From Winogradskyella ouciana (lineage in GTDB: Bacteria; Bacteroidota; Bacteroidia; Flavobacteriales; Flavobacteriaceae): a DNA stretch of 64,000 bases. Numbering within the stretch: the first letter of the stretch is position 1; each line of letters opens with the position of its first letter. Shown piece after piece: positions 10,890 to 19,573 of the stretch. The notes beneath the pieces are model-generated. The model ran no database searches, was not told the DNA's origin, and saw only the letters and a list, made by a program, of their open reading frames with translations. The stretch is taken from contig NZ_WJYA01000007.1 of the NCBI RefSeq assembly GCF_009709615.1, positions 1 to 64,000 on the forward strand, given 5' to 3'. A program made the position numbers and the translations under genes.

Positions 10890-12140
10890 TTACCGCTTTA
10901 AACTAAAATGACTAGTAAAAGTTCTTCCGTCCTGGAGCTTGACCCTGAACCAATAATCGCTGGTCGGCATCTTGGCACCATTGTAGGTTCCGTCCCAACC
11001 AACACCAAGAGGGTCTAGTTCTTTTAACAGTTTTCCGTAACGGTCAAATATAAGAATTGAGGAATTGGCCTGAAAACGGTTGTTGATACCCTTTACCTGC
11101 CAAAAGTCGTTTTTGTCATCATCGTTGGGCGTAAAGAACTTAGGGAATCCAATAACAGAGACCAGTTCTTCGGTAATACCGCAGTTGTTTCTATCGCGAA
11201 TATAGACCGTATACAATCCAGGTTGCACATCCTCAAACACATTAGAATCTTGATACGGACCGTTGATGTCATCAAGGGCATATTCATAATCACCTTCTCC
11301 ACTAACAATAACAGTAATGGTATTGTTATTTGAGGCATCCACAATCTCTACATCGGTTACCGTGGCAATATTGGAAGGCAAGACTGTAATCGTTCTGTCC
11401 TTAAAACAGCCATCGGTATTGGTGACCCTTACCGTGTATGTTCCTGGACTATTAACTTCAATAGTTGCCGTATCCTCACCAGTGGACCAATCGAAGAAAT
11501 AGTTACTTGGTGAATCGTTGATGACACCAGCATCCAAGACAATGGTATCTGGGAAAAAGTTGAGACAGTATCGGGTTTCAAAAGAGGTTTCAATGTTGGG
11601 CAGTTCAAAAACCGTAAGTTCAATCTCACTAATACCATAACAGGCATTGGAATTTTCCACACGAGCATAAATGGTCTGGTTGTAGGGAACGGTATTGGTA
11701 AATGTCGTACCAAGAGGGTTATTTTCCACCAGAGCATCAATATAGGTTTCGTAGTATTGAAGGTCGAGACCAGCAGGCGCACCAGCCAGTACAATGGCGT
11801 TGCTGTCACTGAGGTTAAAAGAGGCAAAGCCATCCTCATTACCATCGTCGTCACAAACAGAAAGGCTAGCGTTGTTGGACGAAGTGGTGCTGACCTCTAA
11901 TGAAACTTCACTGAAACTCACACAACCAGTATTGGTATTGGTCACCCTTGCATAGATGATCTGTGGGTTAAAGAAATTCTCAAAGGCATCGGCATTGATT
12001 TCATCCTCTTGGTTTTCAGCATCTGTCTGAGAGAGGTAGAACATAATGGAAGCATTTGGGTCACTACCAGTAATAGTATCAAAAGCTTCATTAATATTAA
12101 AAGTTGTAAACCCTTCGGGAATACCATCTTCGTCACATTG
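10890..12140 (-). repeat. Copy A of a 1.25-kb near-identical direct duplication
   Basis: Matches 13349-14599 at a constant offset of 2459 bases, with long identical runs (for example around the 'TCAAATATAAGAATTGAGGA' segment). The match falls off at the left of the repeat beginning CDEDGIPEGF and varies locally near 12040-12090. It encodes the shared stalk, SprB-like module and T9SS anchor. Confidence 0.9.
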
Positions 12141-13352
12141 AATTAATGAAACATCATTCGCAATTGGTTTTGCTGCCACAATAATTTCAAAAGACGTAAA
12201 ACCAACACAACCAGTATCCAAATCCTCTACACGAACAAATATATCGGTTGGAGTAGGAACTGTATTTGTATAATTTGTAGGAAGTGGAGCAGTATCTGTT
12301 TCAGCATTTGCTAGACTTGAATAATAACTGATGTTATAATTTGCTCCAGCAATTCCGTTTATAATTTCCTGCGTCTTAACATCAAAATCGAATGTGGTCA
12401 TACCATTTTGGTCGTCGCCATCCGCATCATCATCACAAACTTCATAAGTGGTCGGCTGATTGAAATTTGAAAATATGGTGACATTAATTTCAAAATCATT
12501 GATAATGAAACAACCCGTCGTAGTATTTTCAATTCTTATGAAAACAGTTTGATTCCCTCCAGACGTATTGAAAACATCACCCAAAGCACTAGCGTTGATG
12601 TTGGCATCACTTTCAGATGCGTGGTACGTTACAGTAACATCACTTGCGCCATTTATAATATCTTGTGTCAAAGTTGTAAGATCCAATTCTGTTATAGCAT
12701 CATCAAAAGGTGCTAATGCATCACAAATATTCAAATTGGGTAAACTTGTAGAATTTGGATTAGTCAATACAGGGTTTGATGGATTATCAGGAAAAGTTGC
12801 AGTACCAGTCCAATCTAGAGAAAATGGGCTATTACCAATGGGTCTGTCTATGACTAAAAAATAAGTTTCTCCGGCCAAAACATCCAGATCACCAACAAAA
12901 CTGTCACCATTAGCTCCTGGCCCTTCAGAAGTTTCTGTTGAGGTAGCATTCATACCTGTTAAATTATTTCCTTGATTAGCAGCCGCTGGATTTGTGGTAG
13001 AACAACGGATAGCCTGACCAATATTTCCACAACTTACATCAGGACCAAAAAGGAAAAAATCATAATCCTCATTAATATCAGTACTTCCGGGTGTTAGTGT
13101 AAAAGCCAAAGTCCCTGAATTGGCAATCGTCACTTCGAGCCAAATACTATTATTTTCTTGGCTTGAACAAGTATTGGAACCCGTTAATTCTTGCATACCT
13201 ATACCGCTAACATCTAAACTAAAACTTGAATTGCCGCAAACGGTAACTGCATTAACACAATCGTTAGGCTGTTGACCATAGCTAATGATGCTGAAACATA
13301 AAAAGTAAAGTAATACTATAGACTTTATAAATAGATTTGGTTTTAAACTCAT
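10890..13352 (-). CDS. Secreted adhesin-like protein, PPC-like head plus shared stalk and type B T9SS domain (820 aa)
   Basis: The ATG at 13352 overlaps the TGA of the preceding gene (ATGA), and the encoded start MSLKPNLFIKSIVLLYFLCF...ISYGQ is a clear signal peptide; a longer upstream reading is just read-through of the neighbour's duplicated end. Residues about 25-200 resemble the prepeptidase C-terminal (PPC) fold (NDCVNAVTVCGN, FFLFGPDVSC, GETYFLVID). Four Cys/Asp repeats follow (CDALAPFDD, CDDDADGDDQNG, CDEDGIPEGF, CDDDGNEDGF), then an Ig-like domain (DWSTGEDTATIEV), an SprB-like module and the type B sorting domain (FFTPNDDDKNDFWQV ... IFDRYGKLLKEL ... GWDGTYNGAKMPTSDYWF). The last ~420 residues are nearly identical to those of the next gene. 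Translational coupling to that gene is likely. Confidence 0.92.
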   Translation of the reverse strand: MSLKPNLFIKSIVLLYFLCFSIISYGQQPNDCVNAVTVCGNSSFSLDVSGIGMQELTGSNTCSSQENNSIWLEVTIANSGTLAFTLTPGSTDINEDYDFFLFGPDVSCGNIGQAIRCSTTNPAAANQGNNLTGMNATSTETSEGPGANGDSFVGDLDVLAGETYFLVIDRPIGNSPFSLDWTGTATFPDNPSNPVLTNPNSTSLPNLNICDALAPFDDAITELDLTTLTQDIINGASDVTVTYHASESDANINASALGDVFNTSGGNQTVFIRIENTTTGCFIINDFEINVTIFSNFNQPTTYEVCDDDADGDDQNGMTTFDFDVKTQEIINGIAGANYNISYYSSLANAETDTAPLPTNYTNTVPTPTDIFVRVEDLDTGCVGFTSFEIIVAAKPIANDVSLIQCDEDGIPEGFTTFNINEAFDTITGSDPNASIMFYLSQTDAENQEDEINADAFENFFNPQIIYARVTNTNTGCVSFSEVSLEVSTTSSNNASLSVCDDDGNEDGFASFNLSDSNAIVLAGAPAGLDLQYYETYIDALVENNPLGTTFTNTVPYNQTIYARVENSNACYGISEIELTVFELPNIETSFETRYCLNFFPDTIVLDAGVINDSPSNYFFDWSTGEDTATIEVNSPGTYTVRVTNTDGCFKDRTITVLPSNIATVTDVEIVDASNNNTITVIVSGEGDYEYALDDINGPYQDSNVFEDVQPGLYTVYIRDRNNCGITEELVSVIGFPKFFTPNDDDKNDFWQVKGINNRFQANSSILIFDRYGKLLKELDPLGVGWDGTYNGAKMPTSDYWFRVKLQDGRTFTSHFSLKR

Positions 13353-14599
13353 CGTTTTAGTGTAAAATGACTGGTAAAAGTTCTTCCATCCTGTAGCTGC
13401 ACCTTGAACCAATAATCGCTGGTAGGCATCTTGGCACCATTGTAGGTTCCGTCCCATCCAGGACCAAGAGGATCGAGCTTTTTTAACAGTTTTCCATAAC
13501 GGTCAAATATAAGAATTGAGGAATTGGCCTGAAAACGATTGTTGATGCCTTTTACCTGCCAAAAGTCATTTTTGTCATCATCGTTGGGTGTAAAGAATTT
13601 AGGGAAGCCGATCACAGAGACCAGTTCTTCTGTAATACCACAATTATTTCTATCACGAATATAGACCGTGTACAATCCAGGTTGCACATCCTCAAACACA
13701 TTGGAATCCTGGTAAGGACCGTTGATGTCATCAAGGGCATATTCATAATCACCTTCGCCACTAACTATGACTGTAATGGTATTGTTCTGTGAGGCATCTA
13801 CAATCTCTACATCGGTTACCGTTGCAATATTGGAAGGCAAGACTGTAATCGTTCTGTCCTTAAAACAACCATTGGTATTGGTGACTCTTACCGTATAAGT
13901 CCCTGGACTATTAACTTCAATAGTTGCCGTATCCTCACCAGTGGACCAATCGAAGAAATAGTTACTTGGTAAATCGTTGATGATACCAGCATCCAAGACA
14001 ATGGTCTCTGGAAAAAAGTTGAGACAGTATATGGTCTCAGCTTGAGTTTCTATATCAGGAAGCTCAAACACAGTAAGTTCAATCTCACTAATACCATAAC
14101 AAGCATTAGAGTTTTCAACGCGTGCGTATATGGTTTGATTATAAGCAATAGTATTTGTAAAGGTATTGCCAAGAGGATTAGATTCAACAAGAGCGTCTAG
14201 ATAGGTCTCGTAATATTGAAGGTCCAGACCAGCAGGCGCACCAGCCAGTACAATGGCATTACTGTCGTTGAGGTTAAAAGAGGCAAAGCCATCCTCATTA
14301 CCATCGTCGTCACAGACAGAAAGGCTAGCGTTGTTGGACGAAGTGGTGCTGACCTCTAATGAAATTTCACTGAAACTTACACAGCCTGTATTGGTGTTGG
14401 TCACCCTTGCATAGATGATCTGTGGGTTAAAGAAATTCTCAAAGGCATCGGCATTGATTTCATTGTCTTGGTTTTCAGCATCTGTCTGAGAGAGGTAGTA
14501 ATCCACAGTTCGGTCTGCAGTATTATTAATGACCTCTTCATTAAATAAGCTGATGTTAAACGTTGTAAAACCTTCGGGAATACCATCTTCGTCACATTG
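13349..14599 (-). repeat. Copy B of the 1.25-kb near-identical direct duplication
   Basis: Partner of 10890-12140. The constant offset means no net insertion or deletion since duplication or last conversion. Many differences are single bases, often at third codon positions, which suggests purifying selection, gene conversion, or both. Confidence 0.9.
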
Positions 14600-16789
14600 T
14601 ATAATCGTTATATCATTGGCTACAGGTGCATCATTGATAATCAATTCAAAACTACCAGTACTAAAACAAGTGGTGTTGGTTGTATTCTCTATTCTAACAA
14701 AAATGGTTTCGTTGAAGGCTGTTGAATTTGTATACGTAAGTGGCAGCGAAGAGGTATTGTTATCTGCATCAGTTTGAGTTGGATGAAACGTAATGTTTGT
14801 TTCAGTTTCATCTTGCGCTCCTCTAATAGTTGGAATTAGATCACCAAGTTCAATACTGGCGAAGCCATCCATTGGGTCACTTTCATTATCACAAAATTCT
14901 ATATTATTAAGCTGAACGATCTGCGGTGTATTATAGACTTGAAGTTCAAAAGAATTAATGTCAAAACAATTGGTATTGTCCATATTGTCAACTCTTACAT
15001 ATATAGTCTGAGGATTACTAATATTGGTGTAGGGAAATACAATTTGGTTTTCTAAATTGTTGGCATCATCCATGGTTTCAAAATACCGAACATTATACTG
15101 CGATGGATTTTGACTTAAGAGCGCTTCTCCATTTTTATTGGTAAAATCAAATGTTTCAAAAATCCCGTCGTTACCAGAATTATCACAAACACTAATATCT
15201 GTTAGTGGGTTTGCAACTGGAATATCAAACACACCAACAACTGCACTTCCTTCAATAGGGCAATCTCCATTGTTGGGTTCTATATATACTTCATAAAAAC
15301 CAGGTGTGTCTACAAATAATTGTGAGGATGTTTCTGCTAAAGGCGAACCATTAAAAGACCATGCATAGTCTGCACCAACAATTTCATCTGCTTGTAAGGT
15401 GTAATCATCACCTGTGCACAATCTCAATTCTGTAGTACTGATGCCATTTCTAATAATATCCGTCTGCGAGTTAAATAACGATTGAATAAATGGTGGTAAG
15501 CCGATTCTGCTAGTGTTTTGATTAAAACCATCAACGTCTAAAAGTACTCCCTGTTCATCATAATTTGTGGCAAGACCATCAGCTTCAGGGTTATTAATAA
15601 CACCAATATATCTATGCACGTTTGAAGGAGCTCCAAAAGAAAATTGAGCCCTATAAATCCTCCTATCAATGCCGAGTTGCAAAGCACCAGCACTTATGGT
15701 GTTGGAAGAATGAATGACTTGCATGGAATTAGGGATGTCAGCACTTTCCAAATCCCATTGCAAAACTTGACTTGCTCCGTTGCCAGAAGCACCAATACCA
15801 ATAGTAGCATAGGCTTTGCGATTTTCTGCAGAAAACTCCACTCCGTATGGACTATCATTGTTTTGCGCACTGTACAATTCAACATTATTAGAAACAACTC
15901 CTGTTTCATTATCAAAATCGTACAAATAAACACCACCACCAGCATCACCTGCTGTAATTGTAGCTTCCCCAAAATGGGCCACTATTAATTTAGAAGCGTC
16001 TGGTGATGCTTTTAAATAACCCAAAGCATTTCTTCGATAACCTTCAATAGGTACATAAGGTCCCACGGTTGAGATAACAGGTGTAGTGCTTACTCCATTA
16101 ACGTCTACATAAAACACATAAAACTTATCTCCAAAATGAGTAATAACCCAAAACGAGGAACAATCTTCAGCTCTAACAGCAGTTATTTTTTCAGCACATT
16201 TGTAACGTATTTCTAAATCATCAGTTGGATCATAAGTAACAAGGTGAACATTTTTTTCGGTGTCAACAACATCACCTAAACCACCATTTAAGGTCATATC
16301 TACTAGAGAGTAATTAAATCCGTTATTGAAACCATCGTCTGCTGATGGCACGTTTCCGCCACTATCATAATTTCCGGTAAATTGATTTGGATATACGGCA
16401 GCATTTTCATGATGTGGTTCATCAACAGTGAAGATATAATATTGTGTTGGGTCTTCTGGTTTTGGTACAATTAGACCAGAGGATGTGCTAGAAGGGTCAC
16501 CCAATAATCCTGTACCACCAAAGTAATCACCATTAGCCATGATTTGATGGTTTCTATTCCAAACGGTCTGACCATCTGTATAAAATTGAAGATTTCCACT
16601 TTCATCAGAGATGGATGTGCAACCTTCTAAAGTGTTAATTTGTCCATCTGTAATCCCTGTGACCGTGCCTGTAGTAGCATCGAAGCGAAGACCAGCATTT
16701 TGCCCAAAGTACCAATAGGATGCTTCGTTCTGCCCAAAAATTTGGGTACAAAACATCAGTAAGAGCATAGCAAAACCTAACTTTTTCAT
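13349..16789 (-). CDS. Secreted adhesin-like protein, beta-propeller-like head plus shared stalk and type B T9SS domain (1146 aa)
   Basis: The start is the ATG encoding MKKLGFAMLLLMFCTQIFGQ, a signal peptide; an upstream in-frame TTG would add a non-signal leader. Residues about 20-460 look like a WD40/lactonase-type propeller that reads as a sequence of blades (SYWYFGQNAGLRFD, GYLKASPDASKLIVAHF, YGVEFSAENRKAYATIG). An Ig-like domain follows (YAWSFNGSPLAETSSQLFV), then four Cys/Asp repeats (CDNSGNDG, CDNESDPMDGF, CDEDGIPEGF, CDDDGNEDGF), an Ig-like domain, an SprB-like module and a type B T9SS sorting domain. The stop TGA overlaps the next start by ATGA, so the two genes are probably co-translated. 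The C-terminal ~420 residues nearly duplicate those of the downstream gene. Probably a cell-surface adhesin; the ligand is unknown. Confidence 0.92.
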   Translation of the reverse strand: MKKLGFAMLLLMFCTQIFGQNEASYWYFGQNAGLRFDATTGTVTGITDGQINTLEGCTSISDESGNLQFYTDGQTVWNRNHQIMANGDYFGGTGLLGDPSSTSSGLIVPKPEDPTQYYIFTVDEPHHENAAVYPNQFTGNYDSGGNVPSADDGFNNGFNYSLVDMTLNGGLGDVVDTEKNVHLVTYDPTDDLEIRYKCAEKITAVRAEDCSSFWVITHFGDKFYVFYVDVNGVSTTPVISTVGPYVPIEGYRRNALGYLKASPDASKLIVAHFGEATITAGDAGGGVYLYDFDNETGVVSNNVELYSAQNNDSPYGVEFSAENRKAYATIGIGASGNGASQVLQWDLESADIPNSMQVIHSSNTISAGALQLGIDRRIYRAQFSFGAPSNVHRYIGVINNPEADGLATNYDEQGVLLDVDGFNQNTSRIGLPPFIQSLFNSQTDIIRNGISTTELRLCTGDDYTLQADEIVGADYAWSFNGSPLAETSSQLFVDTPGFYEVYIEPNNGDCPIEGSAVVGVFDIPVANPLTDISVCDNSGNDGIFETFDFTNKNGEALLSQNPSQYNVRYFETMDDANNLENQIVFPYTNISNPQTIYVRVDNMDNTNCFDINSFELQVYNTPQIVQLNNIEFCDNESDPMDGFASIELGDLIPTIRGAQDETETNITFHPTQTDADNNTSSLPLTYTNSTAFNETIFVRIENTTNTTCFSTGSFELIINDAPVANDITIIQCDEDGIPEGFTTFNISLFNEEVINNTADRTVDYYLSQTDAENQDNEINADAFENFFNPQIIYARVTNTNTGCVSFSEISLEVSTTSSNNASLSVCDDDGNEDGFASFNLNDSNAIVLAGAPAGLDLQYYETYLDALVESNPLGNTFTNTIAYNQTIYARVENSNACYGISEIELTVFELPDIETQAETIYCLNFFPETIVLDAGIINDLPSNYFFDWSTGEDTATIEVNSPGTYTVRVTNTNGCFKDRTITVLPSNIATVTDVEIVDASQNNTITVIVSGEGDYEYALDDINGPYQDSNVFEDVQPGLYTVYIRDRNNCGITEELVSVIGFPKFFTPNDDDKNDFWQVKGINNRFQANSSILIFDRYGKLLKKLDPLGPGWDGTYNGAKMPTSDYWFKVQLQDGRTFTSHFTLKR

Positions 16790-16898
16790 AACATCTTTGA
16801 TGTGCAATATGCTTGCACGACAATACTATATAACAACTAGAACTCTTGTTTTCCTAGTTTTAGTATTAAAAAATCTATAGCAATTGCTATCAAAGATA

Positions 16899-17726
16899 TT
16901 ATAAATCTCTCTTTTTAAGTAATCGATAAGACAAAAAGATAAAAAGTGCAGACCAACCCAAAACTATGGCGATTTCGTACCAATGTACTGCATAGTCATA
17001 AGCGATATCTGTTTTTTCCGGGAATTTGGTCATTACTATTCGTTGTATAGGCTGGTCAATGAGCTTATACATGGACTCTAATGGCAAAAAGTTTTTGAGT
17101 TTAAAAGCACTATCCGCATTACCAAAAGCTTCATAAGCTCCCCAAAATATTAACCATTCAAAAATGTATAAAACAAAAAGGAAACCTAACGCAAAAGCTG
17201 AACGTTTTAATAACATTCCAAAGAATAAACATAAACTGAAGAACCCTACAAGTTTTACAAAATAAGCTAGCAAGAACTCTACTTCTCTGAAAATAATAGA
17301 AGCTTCCGTATAGCTAGAATAATAAAGCCCTATTAGAAATGAAGCTACACCTATTAAAACCGTAGCACATATTGAAAAGAAAACAATGGTATAGAATTTA
17401 GAAAGTATAAATTCCTTTTTACTGAGTCCATCGATAAGGTTCTGTTTTAAGGTTTTGTTACTGTATTCATTTCCTATCATACTTACCACCACAATGGCAA
17501 AGAAGAATTTAAAGTAGGAAGCAAAGAACGTAGTGATATGCCAAATTATAGGAAAATTAAAAATTCCAAGCTCACCAAGCTCTAGCGTAAAAAAGCCAAA
17601 GAAATTAATTTTTATTGAAGACAGTACCAGTACTGTAAATGGTAAAATAAAAGATATAAATATGAGAACTCTACTGGTTTTATTTAACCAAAGTTTTTGT
17701 AATTCTAATTTTATGAGACGTAACAT
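16899..17726 (-). CDS. ABC-2 type transporter permease (275 aa)
   Basis: Membrane component of an ABC exporter. It has a short cytoplasmic start (MLRLIKLELQKLWLNKTSR), then about six hydrophobic segments near residues 18-38, 55-85, 105-130, 145-170, 175-200 and 245-268. The motif MIGNEYSNKTLKQNLIDGLSK is typical of ABC-2 permeases that move lipids, drugs or peptides out of the cell. It follows the ATPase gene on the same strand with an 84-base gap that holds a palindromic repeat. The substrate cannot be told from sequence. Confidence 0.88.
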   Translation of the reverse strand: MLRLIKLELQKLWLNKTSRVLIFISFILPFTVLVLSSIKINFFGFFTLELGELGIFNFPIIWHITTFFASYFKFFFAIVVVSMIGNEYSNKTLKQNLIDGLSKKEFILSKFYTIVFFSICATVLIGVASFLIGLYYSSYTEASIIFREVEFLLAYFVKLVGFFSLCLFFGMLLKRSAFALGFLFVLYIFEWLIFWGAYEAFGNADSAFKLKNFLPLESMYKLIDQPIQRIVMTKFPEKTDIAYDYAVHWYEIAIVLGWSALFIFLSYRLLKKRDL

Positions 17727-17775
17727 ATATTGATTGGTTGTGCTTAATTCTAAAAATAGATTATGCTGTTTTTTG

Positions 17776-17800
17776 ACCCTTCGACTGCGCTCAGGACAAG
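17776..17800. repeat. Intergenic repeat of the TCGACTGCGCTCA family
   Basis: Contains TTCGACTGCGCTCAGGACAA, which matches the core of related elements at 18754-18822 and 63612-63640. It sits between the ABC ATPase and permease genes. Confidence 0.7.
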
Positions 17801-17810
17801 TTGGTTTTTA

Positions 17811-18710
17811 TTAATTTAATTTATCTGTAAGTTGAAGGAATTGCTCCTCCAAACTTTCTTTTCGTTTTACTAAATGCGAGAGTACTATACCTTTTTCAAA
17901 CATTAGCTTATTAAACTCTGGTGCAGACATAGGTTCGTTTAAGAAAGCCGTTATGAGATCTCCTTCAACTTTTAATTTGCCAAAATCTGAATTGTTTTCT
18001 AGTACATTGAGAAGTTCGCTGTGCTTTTCAGCTTTTAGCTCAAAAAAGCCATGGCTGCTTATCATTTCATCTACACGACCTGAATATAATTTTTCCCCTT
18101 TGCGTAAAACTACAACATGAGAACATACTTTTTCGACTTCATCCAAAAGGTGTGAAGCCAAAAGAATAGTCGTGCCATCCGCAGCAATGTCTTTTATAAT
18201 CTGACGTATCTGATGAATACCTTGTGGATCGAGACCATTGGTTGGTTCATCTAAAATTAGGATTTCTGGGTCGTTGAGTAGGGCAGAAGCAATGGCCAAA
18301 CGTTGTTTCATACCCAAAGAATAGGTTTTGAACTTATGGTCTTTTCTATCTAGTAAACCTACGATTTCCAGTTTTTCGGCAATCTTACTATGGTCAACTC
18401 CTTTTATTCTGCAAACCAATTTTAGATTTTGTTCAGCAGTCATGTAAGGATAAAAGTTGGGACGTTCTATAATTGCTCCGACTTGTTTTAAAGCATCGTG
18501 GGTTGTGGTATTACCATCAAACCAATGAAAGTCTCCGTTGGTTTTGTTTACAACATTAAGTACAATGCCCAATGTTGTGGATTTACCACTTCCGTTAGGA
18601 CCTAAAATACCATAGACATTACCTTTGTTGATGGTAAAGCTTAAATCTTTTACGGCTGTTAAATAGCCAAATTTCTTTGTGAGATTGTTGATTGTTAGGA
18701 TTGGCTCCAA
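17811..18710 (-). CDS. ABC transporter ATP-binding protein (299 aa)
   Basis: ATPase partner of the permease that follows. Walker A GPNGSGKST (about residue 37), signature YSLGMKQRLAIASALL (about 132), Walker B ILILDEPTNGLD (about 155) and the switch His region ILLASHLLDEVEK are intact. The residues after the core (about 210-299) are the usual accessory tail of bacitracin/ABC-2-type ATPases. No ATG precedes the conserved domain; the reading frame opens with GTG at 18746 inside or next to an intergenic repeat. The TTG at 18710, giving (M)EPILTINNLTKKFG, matches the family's usual start and was chosen. Substrate unknown. Confidence 0.87.
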   Translation of the reverse strand: MEPILTINNLTKKFGYLTAVKDLSFTINKGNVYGILGPNGSGKSTTLGIVLNVVNKTNGDFHWFDGNTTTHDALKQVGAIIERPNFYPYMTAEQNLKLVCRIKGVDHSKIAEKLEIVGLLDRKDHKFKTYSLGMKQRLAIASALLNDPEILILDEPTNGLDPQGIHQIRQIIKDIAADGTTILLASHLLDEVEKVCSHVVVLRKGEKLYSGRVDEMISSHGFFELKAEKHSELLNVLENNSDFGKLKVEGDLITAFLNEPMSAPEFNKLMFEKGIVLSHLVKRKESLEEQFLQLTDKLN

Positions 18711-18753
18711 AATATGATTGGTTTTTATGTTTCTCAAAAAGCACACTGTCTTG

Positions 18754-18822
18754 TCAGTTTGAGCGCAGTCGAAAACTTTAATATCTCTCGGTTTCTTGTG
18801 TTTCGTCTGCGCTCAATATGAC
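18754..18822. repeat. Intergenic inverted repeat, GAGCGCAGTCGAAA family
   Basis: Two arms in opposite orientation: GTTTGAGCGCAGTCGAAA (18757-18774) and TTTCGTCTGCGCTCAATATG (18801-18820). Together they form a large imperfect palindrome upstream of the ABC ATPase. The core is shared with 17776-17800 and 63612-63640. Confidence 0.75.
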
Positions 18823-18904
18823 ACTATGACTAATAGTGTTTTTTGATTAACATTGTTTGGTTATGTAGGTAAGACGATTCTCATTGATATTTGTTACAGT
18901 AAAA

Positions 18905-18930
18905 TAAAAAAAGCATCGTAAAGATGCTTA
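18905..18930 (-). terminator. Rho-independent terminator
   Basis: Stem AAGCATC / GATGCTT with a GTAAA loop. On the minus strand a U-run follows (A-tract at 18905-18912). It ends the leftward gene at 18953-19471. Confidence 0.75.
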
Positions 18931-18952
18931 ATTGTTGTTTGGTGGATTGGAT

Positions 18953-19471
18953 TTAATTCCAATTTTCATCAAAATCTAAATCGCTATAATCATCGACATC
19001 TATTTCGTCTTCAAATTCATTATAATCGTCATCATCATCTTCGGATTCAAATATTTTTTCTGGGGCTTCATCTGGTATTTGTCCATGCACAAACATTAAA
19101 TTAGGGTAGTCAGTACCTTGAGTTTCTTCAACAATTTCCCCAAGTTCTACATAAAATGTCCACATGTTGAGGAAATCGTAAACATAAATCAACTTTGGTG
19201 AGGCTTCGTGCACTATATCCTTAATGATGGTTGTGCTCATCATTTTTACTTCGTTACCAGTTTCGCTCATATCGAACATGGCAATTTCTTCACCTTGGTT
19301 CCATTCATCATCACTAATGTAAAAAGAAGCCATTTCCATACCATCGAACCCAAAGGATTGTGTAATGATGTTATGCAGGTCTTCCATAGTATCCGTCTCT
19401 CGGATTTCTAAATCCCGAAAAACATCATCTTCCGTATCATTGTCTAATATGACTCTAAATCTGTATATCAT
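18953..19471 (-). CDS. pRiA4b ORF-3-like protein (172 aa)
   Basis: Resembles the plasmid pRiA4b ORF-3 / IS1096 passenger family: N-terminal IYRFRVILDNDTEDDVFRDLEI, then IITQSFGFDGMEMASFYISDDEW and YVYDFLNMWTFYVELGEI. The molecular role of this family is not established. The C-terminal 35 residues are very acidic (Glu/Asp runs), which is common in Bacteroidota members. Despite the family name there is no transposase or repeat boundary nearby, so it appears to be a fixed chromosomal gene. A TATCTTTG box lies just upstream of the ATG and a terminator follows, so it is probably monocistronic. Confidence 0.8.
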   Translation of the reverse strand: MIYRFRVILDNDTEDDVFRDLEIRETDTMEDLHNIITQSFGFDGMEMASFYISDDEWNQGEEIAMFDMSETGNEVKMMSTTIIKDIVHEASPKLIYVYDFLNMWTFYVELGEIVEETQGTDYPNLMFVHGQIPDEAPEKIFESEDDDDDYNEFEDEIDVDDYSDLDFDENWN

Positions 19472-19475
19472 AATG

Positions 19476-19483
19476 CAAAGATA
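19476..19483 (-). promoter_or_regulatory. Bacteroidota -7 box TATCTTTG
   Basis: Reads TATCTTTG on the minus strand, ending 4 bases before the ATG at 19471, so the leader would be extremely short. A second match, TAACTTTG, lies at 19497-19504. No -33 element at ideal spacing is evident. Confidence 0.45.
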
Positions 19484-19573
19484 ATAGTTCTGAATTCAAA
19501 GTTAATTAATATGTATAAGATGTTTAACAGTTTATTTGTTGATGCGTTTATGGTTAATTAGTTTCAGCAATCC

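Noticed and set aside
11429..11854. 141-codon reading frame on the minus strand inside the 820-aa adhesin gene (and similar ones at 11942-12136, 14401-14595, 15694-15972)
   Set aside because: Shifted-frame shadows of the repeat-coding sequence; composition is unlike a protein and the main frame is clearly real.
13353..13457. 35-residue N-terminal extension of the 820-aa adhesin
   Set aside because: It reads through the duplicated 3' end of the upstream gene in another frame; the true signal peptide starts at 13352.
10890..14599. Near-identical duplication as a possible assembly error
   Set aside because: Copies differ at many scattered bases and in a block near 12040-12090, and each joins a different head, so a simple collapse or false duplication is unlikely.
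18953..19471. Possible insertion-sequence passenger gene (family named after pRiA4b/IS1096)
   Set aside because: No transposase, terminal inverted repeats or target duplication nearby; the gene has its own promoter box and terminator.
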